Of a stretch of DNA of 64,000 nucleotides, positions 1 to 8,863 are shown in pieces (position 1 is the stretch's first letter; the number at the start of each line of letters is the position of its first letter). The DNA is from Streptomyces graminofaciens (lineage in GTDB: Bacteria; Actinomycetota; Actinomycetes; Streptomycetales; Streptomycetaceae). The notes under the pieces were generated by a model that worked only from the letters and a program-made list of their open reading frames with translations, searched no databases and was not told where the DNA came from. The stretch spans positions 10,760,501-10,824,500 of the forward strand of contig NZ_AP018448.1 in NCBI RefSeq assembly GCF_030294945.1. Direction: 5' to 3'. Position numbers and translations under genes: made by a program.

Positions 1-230
1 GCGAGCGCGACGACGAACGGCAGGGCGGCCGTGGCGACCGAGGAGACACCGTGCGTCGATGTCGCCAGGTTGTCGAACAGCACCCAGCAGTCGTCCTCGG
101 TCGACTCCGGCCCCTTGCGGAACAACCGGCGCAGCACCCGGCGCACCTCCTTGGGCGGGACCTTCGGATCGATCGTCTCCAGCTGGTCCCACGGCACCGC
201 GTCCAGTGCCTCCGCCGACAGCTCCGCCAC
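1..230 (-). CDS. Hypothetical protein, HEAT-repeat-like, truncated by window edge
   Basis: Only the first 76 codons are present; the gene runs off the left edge. Reading leftwards from a GTG at 230 gives an open frame with Streptomyces-like codon use. The peptide has an acidic stretch (residues about 42-48, with a DDCW motif) followed by a hydrophobic helix-rich part (SSVATAALPFVVAL). That pattern resembles the N-terminus of actinobacterial HEAT-repeat proteins of unknown role, where a tryptophan and an AVPF-like element recur. No catalytic motif is visible. The family assignment is a resemblance only, and the GTG start is the only plausible one nearby. Confidence 0.5.
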   Translation of the reverse strand, partial: MAELSAEALDAVPWDQLETIDPKVPPKEVRRVLRRLFRKGPESTEDDCWVLFDNLATSTHGVSSVATAALPFVVAL

Positions 231-532
231 TCGTACGCCCCCCGGTCGATGATCAGTGCTCTGGTGAGACGCTCTTTCGAGCCGGGAGGTTGCCCGGCCC
301 GGGCCCTTCGGGTCGGCCCGTGCAGCCCGCCGGTCACCGCGGCGACACCCCTTCGTCGACGGAGTCGGACGCCCCGGACACCTGGTCCGAGCCGTTCAAC
401 CAGCGCACATCCGGGCTCCCGCGACCGGTCACGCGCGTGTCAGCCGGTGTCGGAAGAACAGAGTGGCGGCGGACCGCACGTCCCCAGGTCCGCCCCTGAC
501 GCCGCCGAGTCGGCCCGTGACCAGGAGATGCC
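231..532. other. Intergenic region between divergent genes, no gene seen
   Basis: About 300 bases separate the left-edge gene from the acyltransferase at 533. Open frames here lack a ribosome site and coding-like third-position bias. It presumably holds two divergent promoters. An AGGAG about 7 bases before the ATG at 533 is the only clear signal. Confidence 0.5.
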
Positions 533-1303
533 ATGACCGCCTCCACGCTCGACAGCCCGCCCCAGCCGGTGGCCCCCACCCGCTACACCGTCACCCTCGC
601 CCGCAGCGAGGAGGACGTCCGGGCCGCGCAGCGGCTGCGCCACGACGTCTTCGCGGGGGAGATGGGCGCCCTGCTGGCCTCGCCGCAGCCGGGGCTCGAC
701 GCCGACGCGTTCGACGCGTACTGCGACCACCTGCTCGTCCGTGACACGGAGACCGGCCAGGTCGTCGGCACGTACCGGCTGCTGCCGCCCGAGCGGGCCG
801 CGATCGCCGGACGGCTGTACTCGGAGAGCGAGTTCGACCTCGGCCGGCTCGACGCGATCCGCTCCTCGCTCGTCGAGGTCGGCCGGTCCTGTGTGCACCC
901 GGACCACCGCGACGGCACGGTCATCGGCCTGATCTGGGCCGGGATCGCCCGCTACATGCTCCAGGGCGGCCACGAGTGGCTCGCCGGCTGCTGCTCGATC
1001 CCGCTCGCCGACGGCGGCACGCTCGCCACGGCCACCTGGGACCGGGTGCGCGACCGCCACCTCGCGCCCGAGGAGTACCGGGTACGGCCCATGCTGCCCT
1101 GGCTGCCGAAGGGCGGGTCCCCGGCGGGCCGCGTCGAACTGCCCCCGCTGCTGCGCGGCTACCTCCGCCTCGGCGCCTGGGTCTGCGGCGAACCCGCGCA
1201 CGACCCGGACTTCGGGGTGGCCGACCTGTATGTGCTGCTGCCGATGAGCCGCGTCAACCCGCGTTATCTGCGGCACTTCCTCTCCCTCGTCCCGGCGGCC
1301 TGA
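533..1303 (+). CDS. GNAT-fold acyltransferase, OlsB-like (ornithine N-acyltransferase type)
   Basis: A 256-residue GNAT-fold protein of the family that includes OlsB, which transfers a 3-hydroxyacyl chain from acyl-ACP to the alpha-amino group of ornithine to make lyso-ornithine lipid. The diagnostic core is visible: a YRLLP strand, a long ESEF/DL segment, and VGRSCVHPDHRDG followed by the IGLIWAGIARYM helix, the usual OlsB acyl-binding signature. The length is normal for the family. AGGAG lies about 7 bases before the ATG. The next gene, a PlsC-type acyltransferase, starts 5 bases after the stop, which matches the two-step OlsB then OlsA route. The substrate is inferred from family and pairing; hemolysin-like acetyltransferase is the generic alternative. 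Confidence 0.8.
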   Translation: MTASTLDSPPQPVAPTRYTVTLARSEEDVRAAQRLRHDVFAGEMGALLASPQPGLDADAFDAYCDHLLVRDTETGQVVGTYRLLPPERAAIAGRLYSESEFDLGRLDAIRSSLVEVGRSCVHPDHRDGTVIGLIWAGIARYMLQGGHEWLAGCCSIPLADGGTLATATWDRVRDRHLAPEEYRVRPMLPWLPKGGSPAGRVELPPLLRGYLRLGAWVCGEPAHDPDFGVADLYVLLPMSRVNPRYLRHFLSLVPAA

Positions 1304-1308
1304 CCTCC

Positions 1309-2166
1309 ATGAGCGTCTGGCTGCCCGGTGCGCCCTGCAGTCCCCGGGCGTGCCTGGATCCGACGAGGACGGGGACGCGAGTCGGCGCCTTCGCGGCCGT
1401 ACCCCTCGCGGCGCTGCGGCTCGTGGCGGTCGTGGCACTGGTGGCCGTCGGGGCGCTGCTGAGCCCGTTCGGCGCCCGGATCCCGGCGGGGGCGGTCGGC
1501 CGCTGGTGCCGATGGATCGTGCGGGCCTCGGGCGTGCGCGTACGGATCACCGGCCGGGCACCGGCGGACGGGGGACTGCTGCTCGTCGCCAACCACATCT
1601 CCTGGCTGGACATCCCGCTGCTCGCCGCCGTGCGGCCGGCCCGGATGCTCGCCAAGGCGGAGATACGGCAGTGGCCGGTGGCGGGCGCTCTGGCGGCGCG
1701 CGGGGGTGTCCTGTTCATCGAGCGGGACCGCATTCGGGCGCTGCCCGAGACGGTCGCCCGGCTCGCCGAGGAGATGCGGGGCGGGGCCGCGGTCGCCGCC
1801 TTTCCCGAGGGCAGTACGTGGTGCGGGCGGGCGCAGGGGCACTTCCGGCGGGCCGTGTTCCAGGCCGCGCTCGACGCCGGGGTGTCCGTGCAGCCGGTGC
1901 GTATCCGCTACCGGTTCGGCGGGGGAGCGGCGAGCACCACGCCCGCCTTCGTCGGCGACGACTCGCTGCTCGCCTCCGTGTGGCGGGTGGTGTCGGTGCG
2001 GGGGCTTGTCGCCGAGGTGGATGTACGGCCGCTGCTCGGGCCGGGCGTCCACCCCGACCGGCGGGCGCTCGCCCGGGCCGCGCAGACGGGGGTGACCGAC
2101 TCGGAGGAGGACGTGGGGCACCCGGGAGATCAGCCGAGGCCGGTGATCCTCGCCAGCCTGCGGTAG
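1309..2166 (+). CDS. PlsC-type 1-acyl-glycerol-3-phosphate acyltransferase family protein (OlsA-like)
   Basis: A 285-residue membrane-associated O-acyltransferase. A hydrophobic segment (about residues 25-50) anchors the protein. The PlsC motifs follow: NHISWLD (H-x4-D catalytic block I, about residue 95), a VLFIERD element, and FPEGSTW (block III). It begins 5 bases after the OlsB-like gene, so the two are probably translated from one message. In that pairing the expected reaction is O-acylation of lyso-ornithine lipid, although phosphatidate synthesis cannot be excluded from sequence. The ATG at 1309 is preferred because longer versions run inside the upstream gene in another frame. The 3' end overlaps the convergent gene by 37 bases. 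Confidence 0.83.
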   Translation: MSVWLPGAPCSPRACLDPTRTGTRVGAFAAVPLAALRLVAVVALVAVGALLSPFGARIPAGAVGRWCRWIVRASGVRVRITGRAPADGGLLLVANHISWLDIPLLAAVRPARMLAKAEIRQWPVAGALAARGGVLFIERDRIRALPETVARLAEEMRGGAAVAAFPEGSTWCGRAQGHFRRAVFQAALDAGVSVQPVRIRYRFGGGAASTTPAFVGDDSLLASVWRVVSVRGLVAEVDVRPLLGPGVHPDRRALARAAQTGVTDSEEDVGHPGDQPRPVILASLR

Positions 2167-3131
2167 GTGTCCAGCAGGGCCTCGCGGTCGTACGTGCTGG
2201 TCGTCACCAGGACCTCCTGGGCGCCGGTCTCCTTGATCACCGACTCCAGCTCGTGCGCGACCTGCTCCTCGGTGCCGTACACATGTCCGATCAGTCCCGA
2301 CTCGTAGAAGCCGCGCTCCTTGGCGGTCATCGGGCGGCGCTCGATCTCCTCCGCCGGGGCCAGCGGCGGGAAGGCGCCGTGGGTGCGTGAGTACGCCATG
2401 GCCCAGGCCTCGGGGAGGAGAACACGGCGGGCGTCCTCCGGGGTGTCGGCGACCGCGATCGTGCCGGAGACGACGACGTACGGCTCCTCGGCCCAGGCGG
2501 ACGGGCGGAACCCGGCGCGGTAGCGGTCGATGCCCTGCCGCATCTTCTCGCGGCTGCGCAGGTCGCCGATGACCATCGGCAGGCCCGCCCGGGCGGCGAC
2601 GGCCGCGCCCTCGCCCATGGCCAGCACGAACGGCGGCACGCTCAGGCCCTCCGGGGGCCGGGCGTGCACACCGGTCGGGGAGGTGCCCCGGAACCAGCCG
2701 AGCAGCTCCTGAAGCCGCTCGGCGAAGTCGTCGGCGTCGTCCTTGTCGCGGCCCAGCGCCCTGCGCACCCCGTTGGTGAACCCCACCGAACGGCCCAGGC
2801 CCATGTCGATCCGCCCGGGGAACAGCGATTCCAGCACCCCGAACTGCTCGGCCACCACCAGCGGCTGGTGATTGGGCAGCATGACGCCTCCGGTGCCCAC
2901 CCGGATACGGTCCGTGGCGCCCGCGACCGCCGCCGCGAGGACCGTCGGCGCGGAACCGGCGACCCCCGGCACCCCGTGATGCTCCGACACCCAGAACCGG
3001 TGGTAGCCCAGCGACTCCACCTCCCGCGCCAGCCGCACGGTGTCCCGCAGCGCCTCGGGGGCACTGTGCCCCTCGCGGATGCGGGAGCGGTCGAGGACGG
3101 AGAACCGGACGGAGGAGAGCGTTGAGGTCAC
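2130..3131 (-). CDS. LLM-class flavin-dependent oxidoreductase (luciferase-like)
   Basis: A single-component, luciferase-like TIM-barrel protein of about 333 residues in the MsnO8-like branch. Family hallmarks are present: FSVLDRSRIREG near the start, FWVSEHHGVPG (strand 2), RIRVGTGGVMLPNH, and LFPGRIDMGLGR. Such proteins use FMN or F420 and reduced cofactor from elsewhere; the substrate is unknown. The start is taken at GTG 3131 (VTSTLSSVRF), because homologues begin just before this strand and the 14 codons upstream are a poly-Arg string with no ribosome site. The 3' end overlaps the PlsC-type gene by 37 bases on the other strand. Confidence 0.85.
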   Translation of the reverse strand: MTSTLSSVRFSVLDRSRIREGHSAPEALRDTVRLAREVESLGYHRFWVSEHHGVPGVAGSAPTVLAAAVAGATDRIRVGTGGVMLPNHQPLVVAEQFGVLESLFPGRIDMGLGRSVGFTNGVRRALGRDKDDADDFAERLQELLGWFRGTSPTGVHARPPEGLSVPPFVLAMGEGAAVAARAGLPMVIGDLRSREKMRQGIDRYRAGFRPSAWAEEPYVVVSGTIAVADTPEDARRVLLPEAWAMAYSRTHGAFPPLAPAEEIERRPMTAKERGFYESGLIGHVYGTEEQVAHELESVIKETGAQEVLVTTSTYDREALLDTYRRLARITGLG

Positions 3132-3345
3132 ATGGGGTTCAACGCGTCGGCGCCGCCGGGATTCCCGAGTCACGGCTCACCGGCCGAGGGCCGCTCACCG
3201 GGCACGCGATCCGGGCCGCCCGCGCTGGTCGGTGCGCGGACGGCCCGGTGCGGGGAGTCGCCCTCGCCGGTGGCGAACGGTGATGATCGAGGCGCTCGCT
3301 CTGAGCCCCGACGGACGCCCCCTGGCCGTCGGCGGAGACGCAACG

Positions 3346-3386
3346 CGCCGAGCCGCGCCCGGAGACTGTCCGGACGCGGCTCGGCG
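3346..3386 (-). terminator. Hairpin terminator after the GH43 gene
   Basis: Arms CGCCGAGCCGCGcCCGGA and TCCGGacGCGGCTCGGCG pair almost perfectly around a 5-base loop. It lies just downstream of the GH43 stop at 3401. There is no U-tract, as is usual in Streptomyces. Confidence 0.7.
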
Positions 3387-3400
3387 GAGGCGGATGGGAA

Positions 3401-6400
3401 CTACCGGCGGTGGTTTCCTACGGTGATCCCCTTCGTCTTCGCGGCGTCGACGTTGTCGTACACGACCTTGCCGCTGGACTTCTTCCAGATCTTGATCCGG
3501 AAGGTGTCGGGGCTGTCGGTCGCGGTGATCCGGAAGGCGTAGCCGCTCTTGCCGTTGACCTTGCCGGAGCCCTGGTACACGGCCTTGGAACCGGTGACCA
3601 CGAGCCAGTCGGAACCCGTGGAGCGGAACTTCAGCTTGCCCCCGCCGAAGTCGAGAGCGGCCTTCCCGGACGGCACGGTGTCACGCTTGCCGTACTTGGC
3701 GGAGAAGGAGAACGCCGCTTTCCCGGTCAGCTTGGCGTCGGCCGTGTAGGCGCCCTTCGGAGAGGTGAAGGTGCCGGTGCCGGCCGCGGGGCCCGCCGCG
3801 CGGTCGTAGACGATCAGCTCGGGGAGCGTGGTGCTCACCGAGGCGCCGTCGTCGTCGGTGACCGTGATCACCGGTCGGCGGATACCGGCCTTCTTGTAGG
3901 TGTGCGCGGCGCGGCAGACCTTGTCCTCGACCGTGCCGGCCGTCGCCTTGGTGCCGTCCTTCCAGTCGACCTTGCAGGTGTGGGTGTCACTGGTGCCGGG
4001 GTCGCCGAACTTGGCGGTGACCGTCGCGACCTTGCCCACCGACACCGGGGCCTTCGGACCGGTGACGGAGGTGATCTTCGGGGCCGCGTTGGTGACGGTG
4101 ACCGTCGCCGTGTCGGTGCTGCGGCCGCCGGTCAGGGTCACCTTGTAGGTGCCGTTGTCGGTGCAGACGAGCGTGGTCTTCGCCGACTTGGCGTCGGTGA
4201 AGGCACAGGGCGCACCCTCCTCGACCGTCCACTTGGGGCTGCCGGCGCCCGAGAGCGTGCCGTTCAGCTGGAGCTTGTCGCCCTCCTTGCCCGCGGCGTT
4301 CGGACCGGCGTGGACGATGGTGACGGGATCGATGCTCTCCAGGGTGGGAACGACGTTCTTGATCAGGCCGTCGGCGTCGAACTCCAGCTTGTCGATGGTG
4401 GTTTCACGGTGGGTGCCGTCACCGCCGGGGATGGCGAAGCGGTGGTAGGCGATGTACCAGTCGTCGGTGTTCGGGACGTGGACCACCGAGTGGTGGCCGG
4501 GGCCCTTGATACCGAGGGAAAGGTCCTTCTCCAGGATCACTCCGCGCTTGGTCCAGGGACCGGTGGGCGAGGAGCCGGTGGCGTAGGCGACCCGGTAGTT
4601 CTCGTCACGTGTGTCGTTCTCCGACCACATGAAGTAGTAGGTGCCCTTGCGCTTGATGACGAAGGTGCCCTCGTTGTAGCCGCTGGGGGTGATGTCGGTG
4701 ACCTTCGAGGCGTCGAAGGAGACCATGTCGTCGTTCAGCGGGACCACATAGGCGTGGCCGTTGCCCCAGTACAGGTACGTCTGGCCGTCGTCGTCCGTGA
4801 AGGTCGCCGGGTCGATCATCTGGCCGCTGTACTGGCCCGCCTTGAGCAGTGGCTTGTCCAGGGCGTCCTTGAACGGGCCGGTGGGCGAGTCGGAGACCGC
4901 GACACCGATGTTCGCGTCGGCGCAGAAGTAGAAGTAGTACTTGCCGTTCTTCTCGGCGATCGTCGGCGCCCAGGCCCTGCTGTCCGCCCAGGAGACGTCC
5001 GGCCCGAGGTCGAGGATGACGCCGTGGTCCTTCCAGTGGACCAGGTCGGTGGAGGAGTACGCCTTGAACTGCGTGCCGCTCCAGCCCTCGAAGCCGTCGG
5101 TGGTCGGGTACATGTAGAAGGTGTCGCCGAAGCGGACGATGTTCGGGTCGGCGTTGAGACCGGGGAGAACCGGGCTCTTCATGACCAGTGCCGAGACCGT
5201 CCAGGTGCGCTTCTTGCCGTCCGAACCGGTGACCTCGTACTTCACCGGCTCGGTGAAGTCGTGCAGGGTGCCGGAGGCGGGGCTGATCGTCGCGCCGTGG
5301 GCGAGGGTGAACTCCGGGGCCAGGGCGGTGATGTCACTGCCCTCGGTCAGCGGCAGGACGACCTTGCTGTCCTTGTCGTTGACGATCGCGTCCACCTTGA
5401 GCGCCGGGTGGGTCGCCACCGCGATGCCCGTGGTGTTGCCGGCGAGCTCCAGGACCTCCGCGGGCGTGAGGGCCCGGTTGTAGATCCGGAAGTCGTCGAC
5501 CTCGCCGCCGAAGTACGGGTCCGGGGAGTACAGGGACTTGCCGATGTAGCCGGAGTAGTCCTTCGCCGAGTCGTACAGCTCGGACGGCTTGACGGTGACA
5601 CCGTTCACGCGGGCCGTCTCTGCGCCGTCCACGTAGAGGATCGCCGTCTCGGTGGAGCCGTTCAGCGTGACGGTGATGTGCTTCCACTCACCGGCGGTGA
5701 GTTGCGAGCCGCCGATCATCTGCTTCTCACCGGACCAGGTGGCCTTGGTGATCGCGGAGAACAGCTTGCCGCCACCGTTGGAGGGAGTGGCGAAGAGGTA
5801 CTTGTTGCTGTCGGGACCGAGCCCGAACAGCCACTGGAAGTTGTTGCCGCCCTTCCACTTGACGTACGTGGAGACGGTGACGCTGCCCGCGTCCTTCAGC
5901 ACCCCGTTGGGGATCTTCACGTACGGCGAGTCGGAGCTGCTGGAGCCGCCGGACATCTTGAACGAGCCGCCGTCCACGCCGGTCCCGAAGTCGGGCGTGC
6001 GGACGTAGGTGCCGTGGTAGCCGTGGCCGCTGGAGTCACGGGCGATGCTGCCGCCGGTCTCGTCGAAGCCGTAGTGCAGGACCAGGTCCGCCGGGATGTC
6101 CGGTCCCTCTTCCGAGACCGTGACCTCGGCGTGTACGTCGATCGTGGCGTCGCCCGACAGGGTGCCTTCGACCGTGAAGGTGCCGGCCTGCGCGTACTTC
6201 GACGCCGGCACGTCCTCCCAGGTGACCGAGACGGGGCGCTTCGCACCGTCCGCGTACTCGGCGATGACCGTGGCGGGCAGCACCGGGGCGTCACCGATGC
6301 GCGTCTCGACCTTGACGTCCTCGGCGCTCTTCACGATCTGGTCGGGCTGGTAGGTGTTCAGCAGCCGGTCGTACTCGGCCTGCGTCACCGGCAGCACCGT

Positions 6401-8608
6401 GCCGTGGCGGGGCTTGGACGGCAGGTCGTACGAGGACGACGGGGTCCAGGTGCCCGAGGCGAGATCGGTCGTCTCGAAGGGGATGTAGCCGCGCCCGCCG
6501 AACTCGTCCAGGAACGCGTACCACTTCTCCTCGGTGTTCGACTTGAACACCAGCGGGCCCTCGGCGGCGCTCATCGTGCCCTTGCCGATGCCCTCGGCGA
6601 CCGCGTCCCACGACAGGTTGCGCAGGGAGTCGCTCTTCTCCTCGAAGATGAACTTGCTGTTGGGCGTGGAGGAGGTGTTGTTCCGCTCGTCCTTGGAGAG
6701 GCGGAAGTAGGTGCCGTCGTGCTGGATGACCGTGGAGTCGATGACCGAGTAGCCGCGGTCGACCCAGACCTTGGGCTCGCTGAAGGTGTAGAAGTCGCGG
6801 GTCGTCGCGTACATCATCCGGTTGTACGTGTCGCCGGAGTGCGCCTCGTTGTCGTACAGCTTCGACGCCCAGAAGACCACGTACTCGCCGAGCTTCTCGT
6901 CGTAGTACGCCTCGGGGGCCCAGGTGTTGCCGGCCGAGTCGGGGGAGACCTTGACCAGGCGCTGGTTGGTCCAGTTCACCAGGTCGGTGGACTCCCAGAC
7001 CATGATGGACTTGCTGCCGGAGCGCTGTGAGCGGTCCCAGTCACCGTTGCCGTAGATCCGCAGGTCGGTGGCGATCTGGTAGAACTTGTCGCCCTCCGGG
7101 GAGCGGATGATGAACGGGTCGCGCAGTCCCTTCTCGCCGAGGGTGGAGGTGAGAACGGGCTTTCCGTCGTTCAGCTCACGCCACTTGAGCGGGTCGTTGC
7201 CCTTGCTGAGGGCCGCGTAGAGCTGCTCGCCGTCCGAGGTGCCCTCGCCGGTGAAGTAGCTGAACATGTAGCCCTTGAGAGCCTGCTTCTCGGGCAGCTC
7301 GGGGACCTTCGCGGTGAAGTCGCGGGTGGCCTTCGCGTCGCCCTTGGTGACGGTCGCGGTCAGCTCGACGGTCGTGCCGCCGTCGCCGTGCGCCGGGCGG
7401 TGGACCACGCCCTCGGCGGAGACGACGTCCGGCTTCGCCGAGGACCAGGAGACCTTCGTGCCCAAGGCGCCGTCGGCGGGGAGAGTGAGGTTTCCGCGTA
7501 CGTCGTCGAGGTTGTGCACGGTCAGCGCCTCGGCGGCCTGCTTCGCGGCGGTCGCGTCGTCGAAGGCGGGCAGGACCGTGACCTCGAAGGTCTTGGTGTC
7601 GCTGACGGAGCCCTTCTTCAGGGTCGCCGTGAGCGTGGCGTGGCCGTCCGGCTCACCGGCGGCGGGGCGGGTGACCTTGCCGGAGTCCGAGACGACATCG
7701 GTGTTGTCGCTCTTCCAGCTGATCGACGAACCGCCGGTCGTGCCGGTCTTCGGCAGATCCAGGTCGGCGGTCACCCCGCTGGTGTCGCCGAGAGTGAGAG
7801 CGACCTTGTCGTCGGCGACGCCCTGCGCGGCCACGGGGAGCGAGAGCTGCTCGACCTCGGAGCCGGTGAGCGCCCGGTTGTACATCCGGAAGTCGCGGAT
7901 CTTGCCCTTGAAGAGCTTGTCGCCGGTGTAGACCGACTTGCCTATGTAGTTGGCGGTTGTGGTGCCCGAGCCGATGGCACCCGGGGTGATGGTGACCGAC
8001 GTGTTGCGGCCGACCTCCACGCCGTCCTCGTACAGCACACCCGTGTTGCCGGTCTGCGTGTAGGTGAGCTGCTTCCACACCCCACGGGTCAGGTTGTGCG
8101 AGTCGGAGGGCCTGGTGTTCTGCTCGGTCGACCAGTTGCCCGTGGCGATGGACGTCCGCAGTCCGTTGCCGGTGGTGAAGAGGTACCCGTTGCCGTTGCC
8201 GCCGCTGGTGTTGCCGAAGCCGTAGATGAAGTACGGGGTGCTCTGCGCGTCGTCGATCAGGACGTCCAGGGAGACGCTGATCGAGGCCATGCCCTTCATG
8301 ACGTCGTTCGGCACCTTGATGTAGGTGTCGGAACCGTTGAAGGCGAGGCCCTGGCCGCTGCCCGACCAGCCCGCCGTGCCGCTGACCGTGCCGTCCCGGC
8401 CGTTGCCGGAGGCGTCGGTGACGGTCGTGCCGGAGGTGGCGTCGAGCTTGTACCAGAGGGCCAGGCCGTCGGTGATGTCGGCGCTCTGGTCCGCGTGCGC
8501 GGGAGCGGCGGGGCCGGCGAGGCCCAGAAGCAGTGACGCGGCGGTCAGCCCGGCGAGCCGGCCTGCCCCGCGTCTCGCGCGGCCGCGCAGACCTGCGATG
8601 TACGTCAT
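3401..8608 (-). CDS. Secreted twin-GH43 glycoside hydrolase with LamG, Ig-like and PKD domains
   Basis: A 1735-residue exported polysaccharide-degrading enzyme. In order: signal peptide (1-39, ending AHA-DQ); LamG/concanavalin fold (about 45-255); two atypical Ig-like domains (256-345, 349-437); GH43 module 1 (about 445-755) with candidate catalytic D498 (RDPFI), D624 (VIDST) and E683 (AAEGP); an Ig-like linker (756-832); a second LamG (840-1056); a short Ig-like domain; GH43 module 2 (about 1147-1430) with D1154 (NADPN), D1266 (MIDPA) and E1313 (NEGTF); PKD-like domains (1435-1600); and a basic C-terminal domain. GH43 enzymes cleave arabinofuranosyl or xylosyl linkages in arabinan or arabinoxylan; the exact substrate is not readable. 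ATG 8608 is chosen because it directly precedes the signal peptide. Confidence 0.9.
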   Translation of the reverse strand: MTYIAGLRGRARRGAGRLAGLTAASLLLGLAGPAAPAHADQSADITDGLALWYKLDATSGTTVTDASGNGRDGTVSGTAGWSGSGQGLAFNGSDTYIKVPNDVMKGMASISVSLDVLIDDAQSTPYFIYGFGNTSGGNGNGYLFTTGNGLRTSIATGNWSTEQNTRPSDSHNLTRGVWKQLTYTQTGNTGVLYEDGVEVGRNTSVTITPGAIGSGTTTANYIGKSVYTGDKLFKGKIRDFRMYNRALTGSEVEQLSLPVAAQGVADDKVALTLGDTSGVTADLDLPKTGTTGGSSISWKSDNTDVVSDSGKVTRPAAGEPDGHATLTATLKKGSVSDTKTFEVTVLPAFDDATAAKQAAEALTVHNLDDVRGNLTLPADGALGTKVSWSSAKPDVVSAEGVVHRPAHGDGGTTVELTATVTKGDAKATRDFTAKVPELPEKQALKGYMFSYFTGEGTSDGEQLYAALSKGNDPLKWRELNDGKPVLTSTLGEKGLRDPFIIRSPEGDKFYQIATDLRIYGNGDWDRSQRSGSKSIMVWESTDLVNWTNQRLVKVSPDSAGNTWAPEAYYDEKLGEYVVFWASKLYDNEAHSGDTYNRMMYATTRDFYTFSEPKVWVDRGYSVIDSTVIQHDGTYFRLSKDERNNTSSTPNSKFIFEEKSDSLRNLSWDAVAEGIGKGTMSAAEGPLVFKSNTEEKWYAFLDEFGGRGYIPFETTDLASGTWTPSSSYDLPSKPRHGTVLPVTQAEYDRLLNTYQPDQIVKSAEDVKVETRIGDAPVLPATVIAEYADGAKRPVSVTWEDVPASKYAQAGTFTVEGTLSGDATIDVHAEVTVSEEGPDIPADLVLHYGFDETGGSIARDSSGHGYHGTYVRTPDFGTGVDGGSFKMSGGSSSSDSPYVKIPNGVLKDAGSVTVSTYVKWKGGNNFQWLFGLGPDSNKYLFATPSNGGGKLFSAITKATWSGEKQMIGGSQLTAGEWKHITVTLNGSTETAILYVDGAETARVNGVTVKPSELYDSAKDYSGYIGKSLYSPDPYFGGEVDDFRIYNRALTPAEVLELAGNTTGIAVATHPALKVDAIVNDKDSKVVLPLTEGSDITALAPEFTLAHGATISPASGTLHDFTEPVKYEVTGSDGKKRTWTVSALVMKSPVLPGLNADPNIVRFGDTFYMYPTTDGFEGWSGTQFKAYSSTDLVHWKDHGVILDLGPDVSWADSRAWAPTIAEKNGKYYFYFCADANIGVAVSDSPTGPFKDALDKPLLKAGQYSGQMIDPATFTDDDGQTYLYWGNGHAYVVPLNDDMVSFDASKVTDITPSGYNEGTFVIKRKGTYYFMWSENDTRDENYRVAYATGSSPTGPWTKRGVILEKDLSLGIKGPGHHSVVHVPNTDDWYIAYHRFAIPGGDGTHRETTIDKLEFDADGLIKNVVPTLESIDPVTIVHAGPNAAGKEGDKLQLNGTLSGAGSPKWTVEEGAPCAFTDAKSAKTTLVCTDNGTYKVTLTGGRSTDTATVTVTNAAPKITSVTGPKAPVSVGKVATVTAKFGDPGTSDTHTCKVDWKDGTKATAGTVEDKVCRAAHTYKKAGIRRPVITVTDDDGASVSTTLPELIVYDRAAGPAAGTGTFTSPKGAYTADAKLTGKAAFSFSAKYGKRDTVPSGKAALDFGGGKLKFRSTGSDWLVVTGSKAVYQGSGKVNGKSGYAFRITATDSPDTFRIKIWKKSSGKVVYDNVDAAKTKGITVGNHRR

Positions 8609-8770
8609 GTGGTGTTCCCTGCTGAGAGCACGGCTGATGAAAGGGCGGAACAAGGAAAATGGAAGCGGGCCGAGGGCGAAGGGCCCCGTCCCCGGGCGCT
8701 CCGCCGTTTCGGCTGTGTGACGTCGTGTTGCGAGAGTGTCAATCGGCGTGTGGTGAGGCGTCAAGAGGTA

Positions 8771-8785
8771 TCGAACAATGTCCGA
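8771..8785. promoter_or_regulatory. Candidate operator upstream of the GH43 gene
   Basis: TCGAACAATGTCCGA is a 6-3-6 inverted repeat with one mismatch, about 165 bases upstream of the GH43 start. Its size and spacing resemble sites bound by sugar-responsive regulators. It is the only palindrome of note between 8609 and 8863. The binding protein is unknown. Confidence 0.4.
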
Positions 8786-8863
8786 CCAGTCGAACGGATG
8801 GGGGTGATACCTCCCAAGAACCGTTATACGGCGATGGGTTGACAAGCCACTCGCGAACGCGGA

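Noticed and set aside
3410..7030. A 1206-codon open frame on the plus strand opposite the GH43 gene
   Set aside because: It is an antisense shadow produced by third-position GC bias of the real gene; it has no ribosome site, no domain and a low-complexity Val/Gly/Arg/Asp composition.
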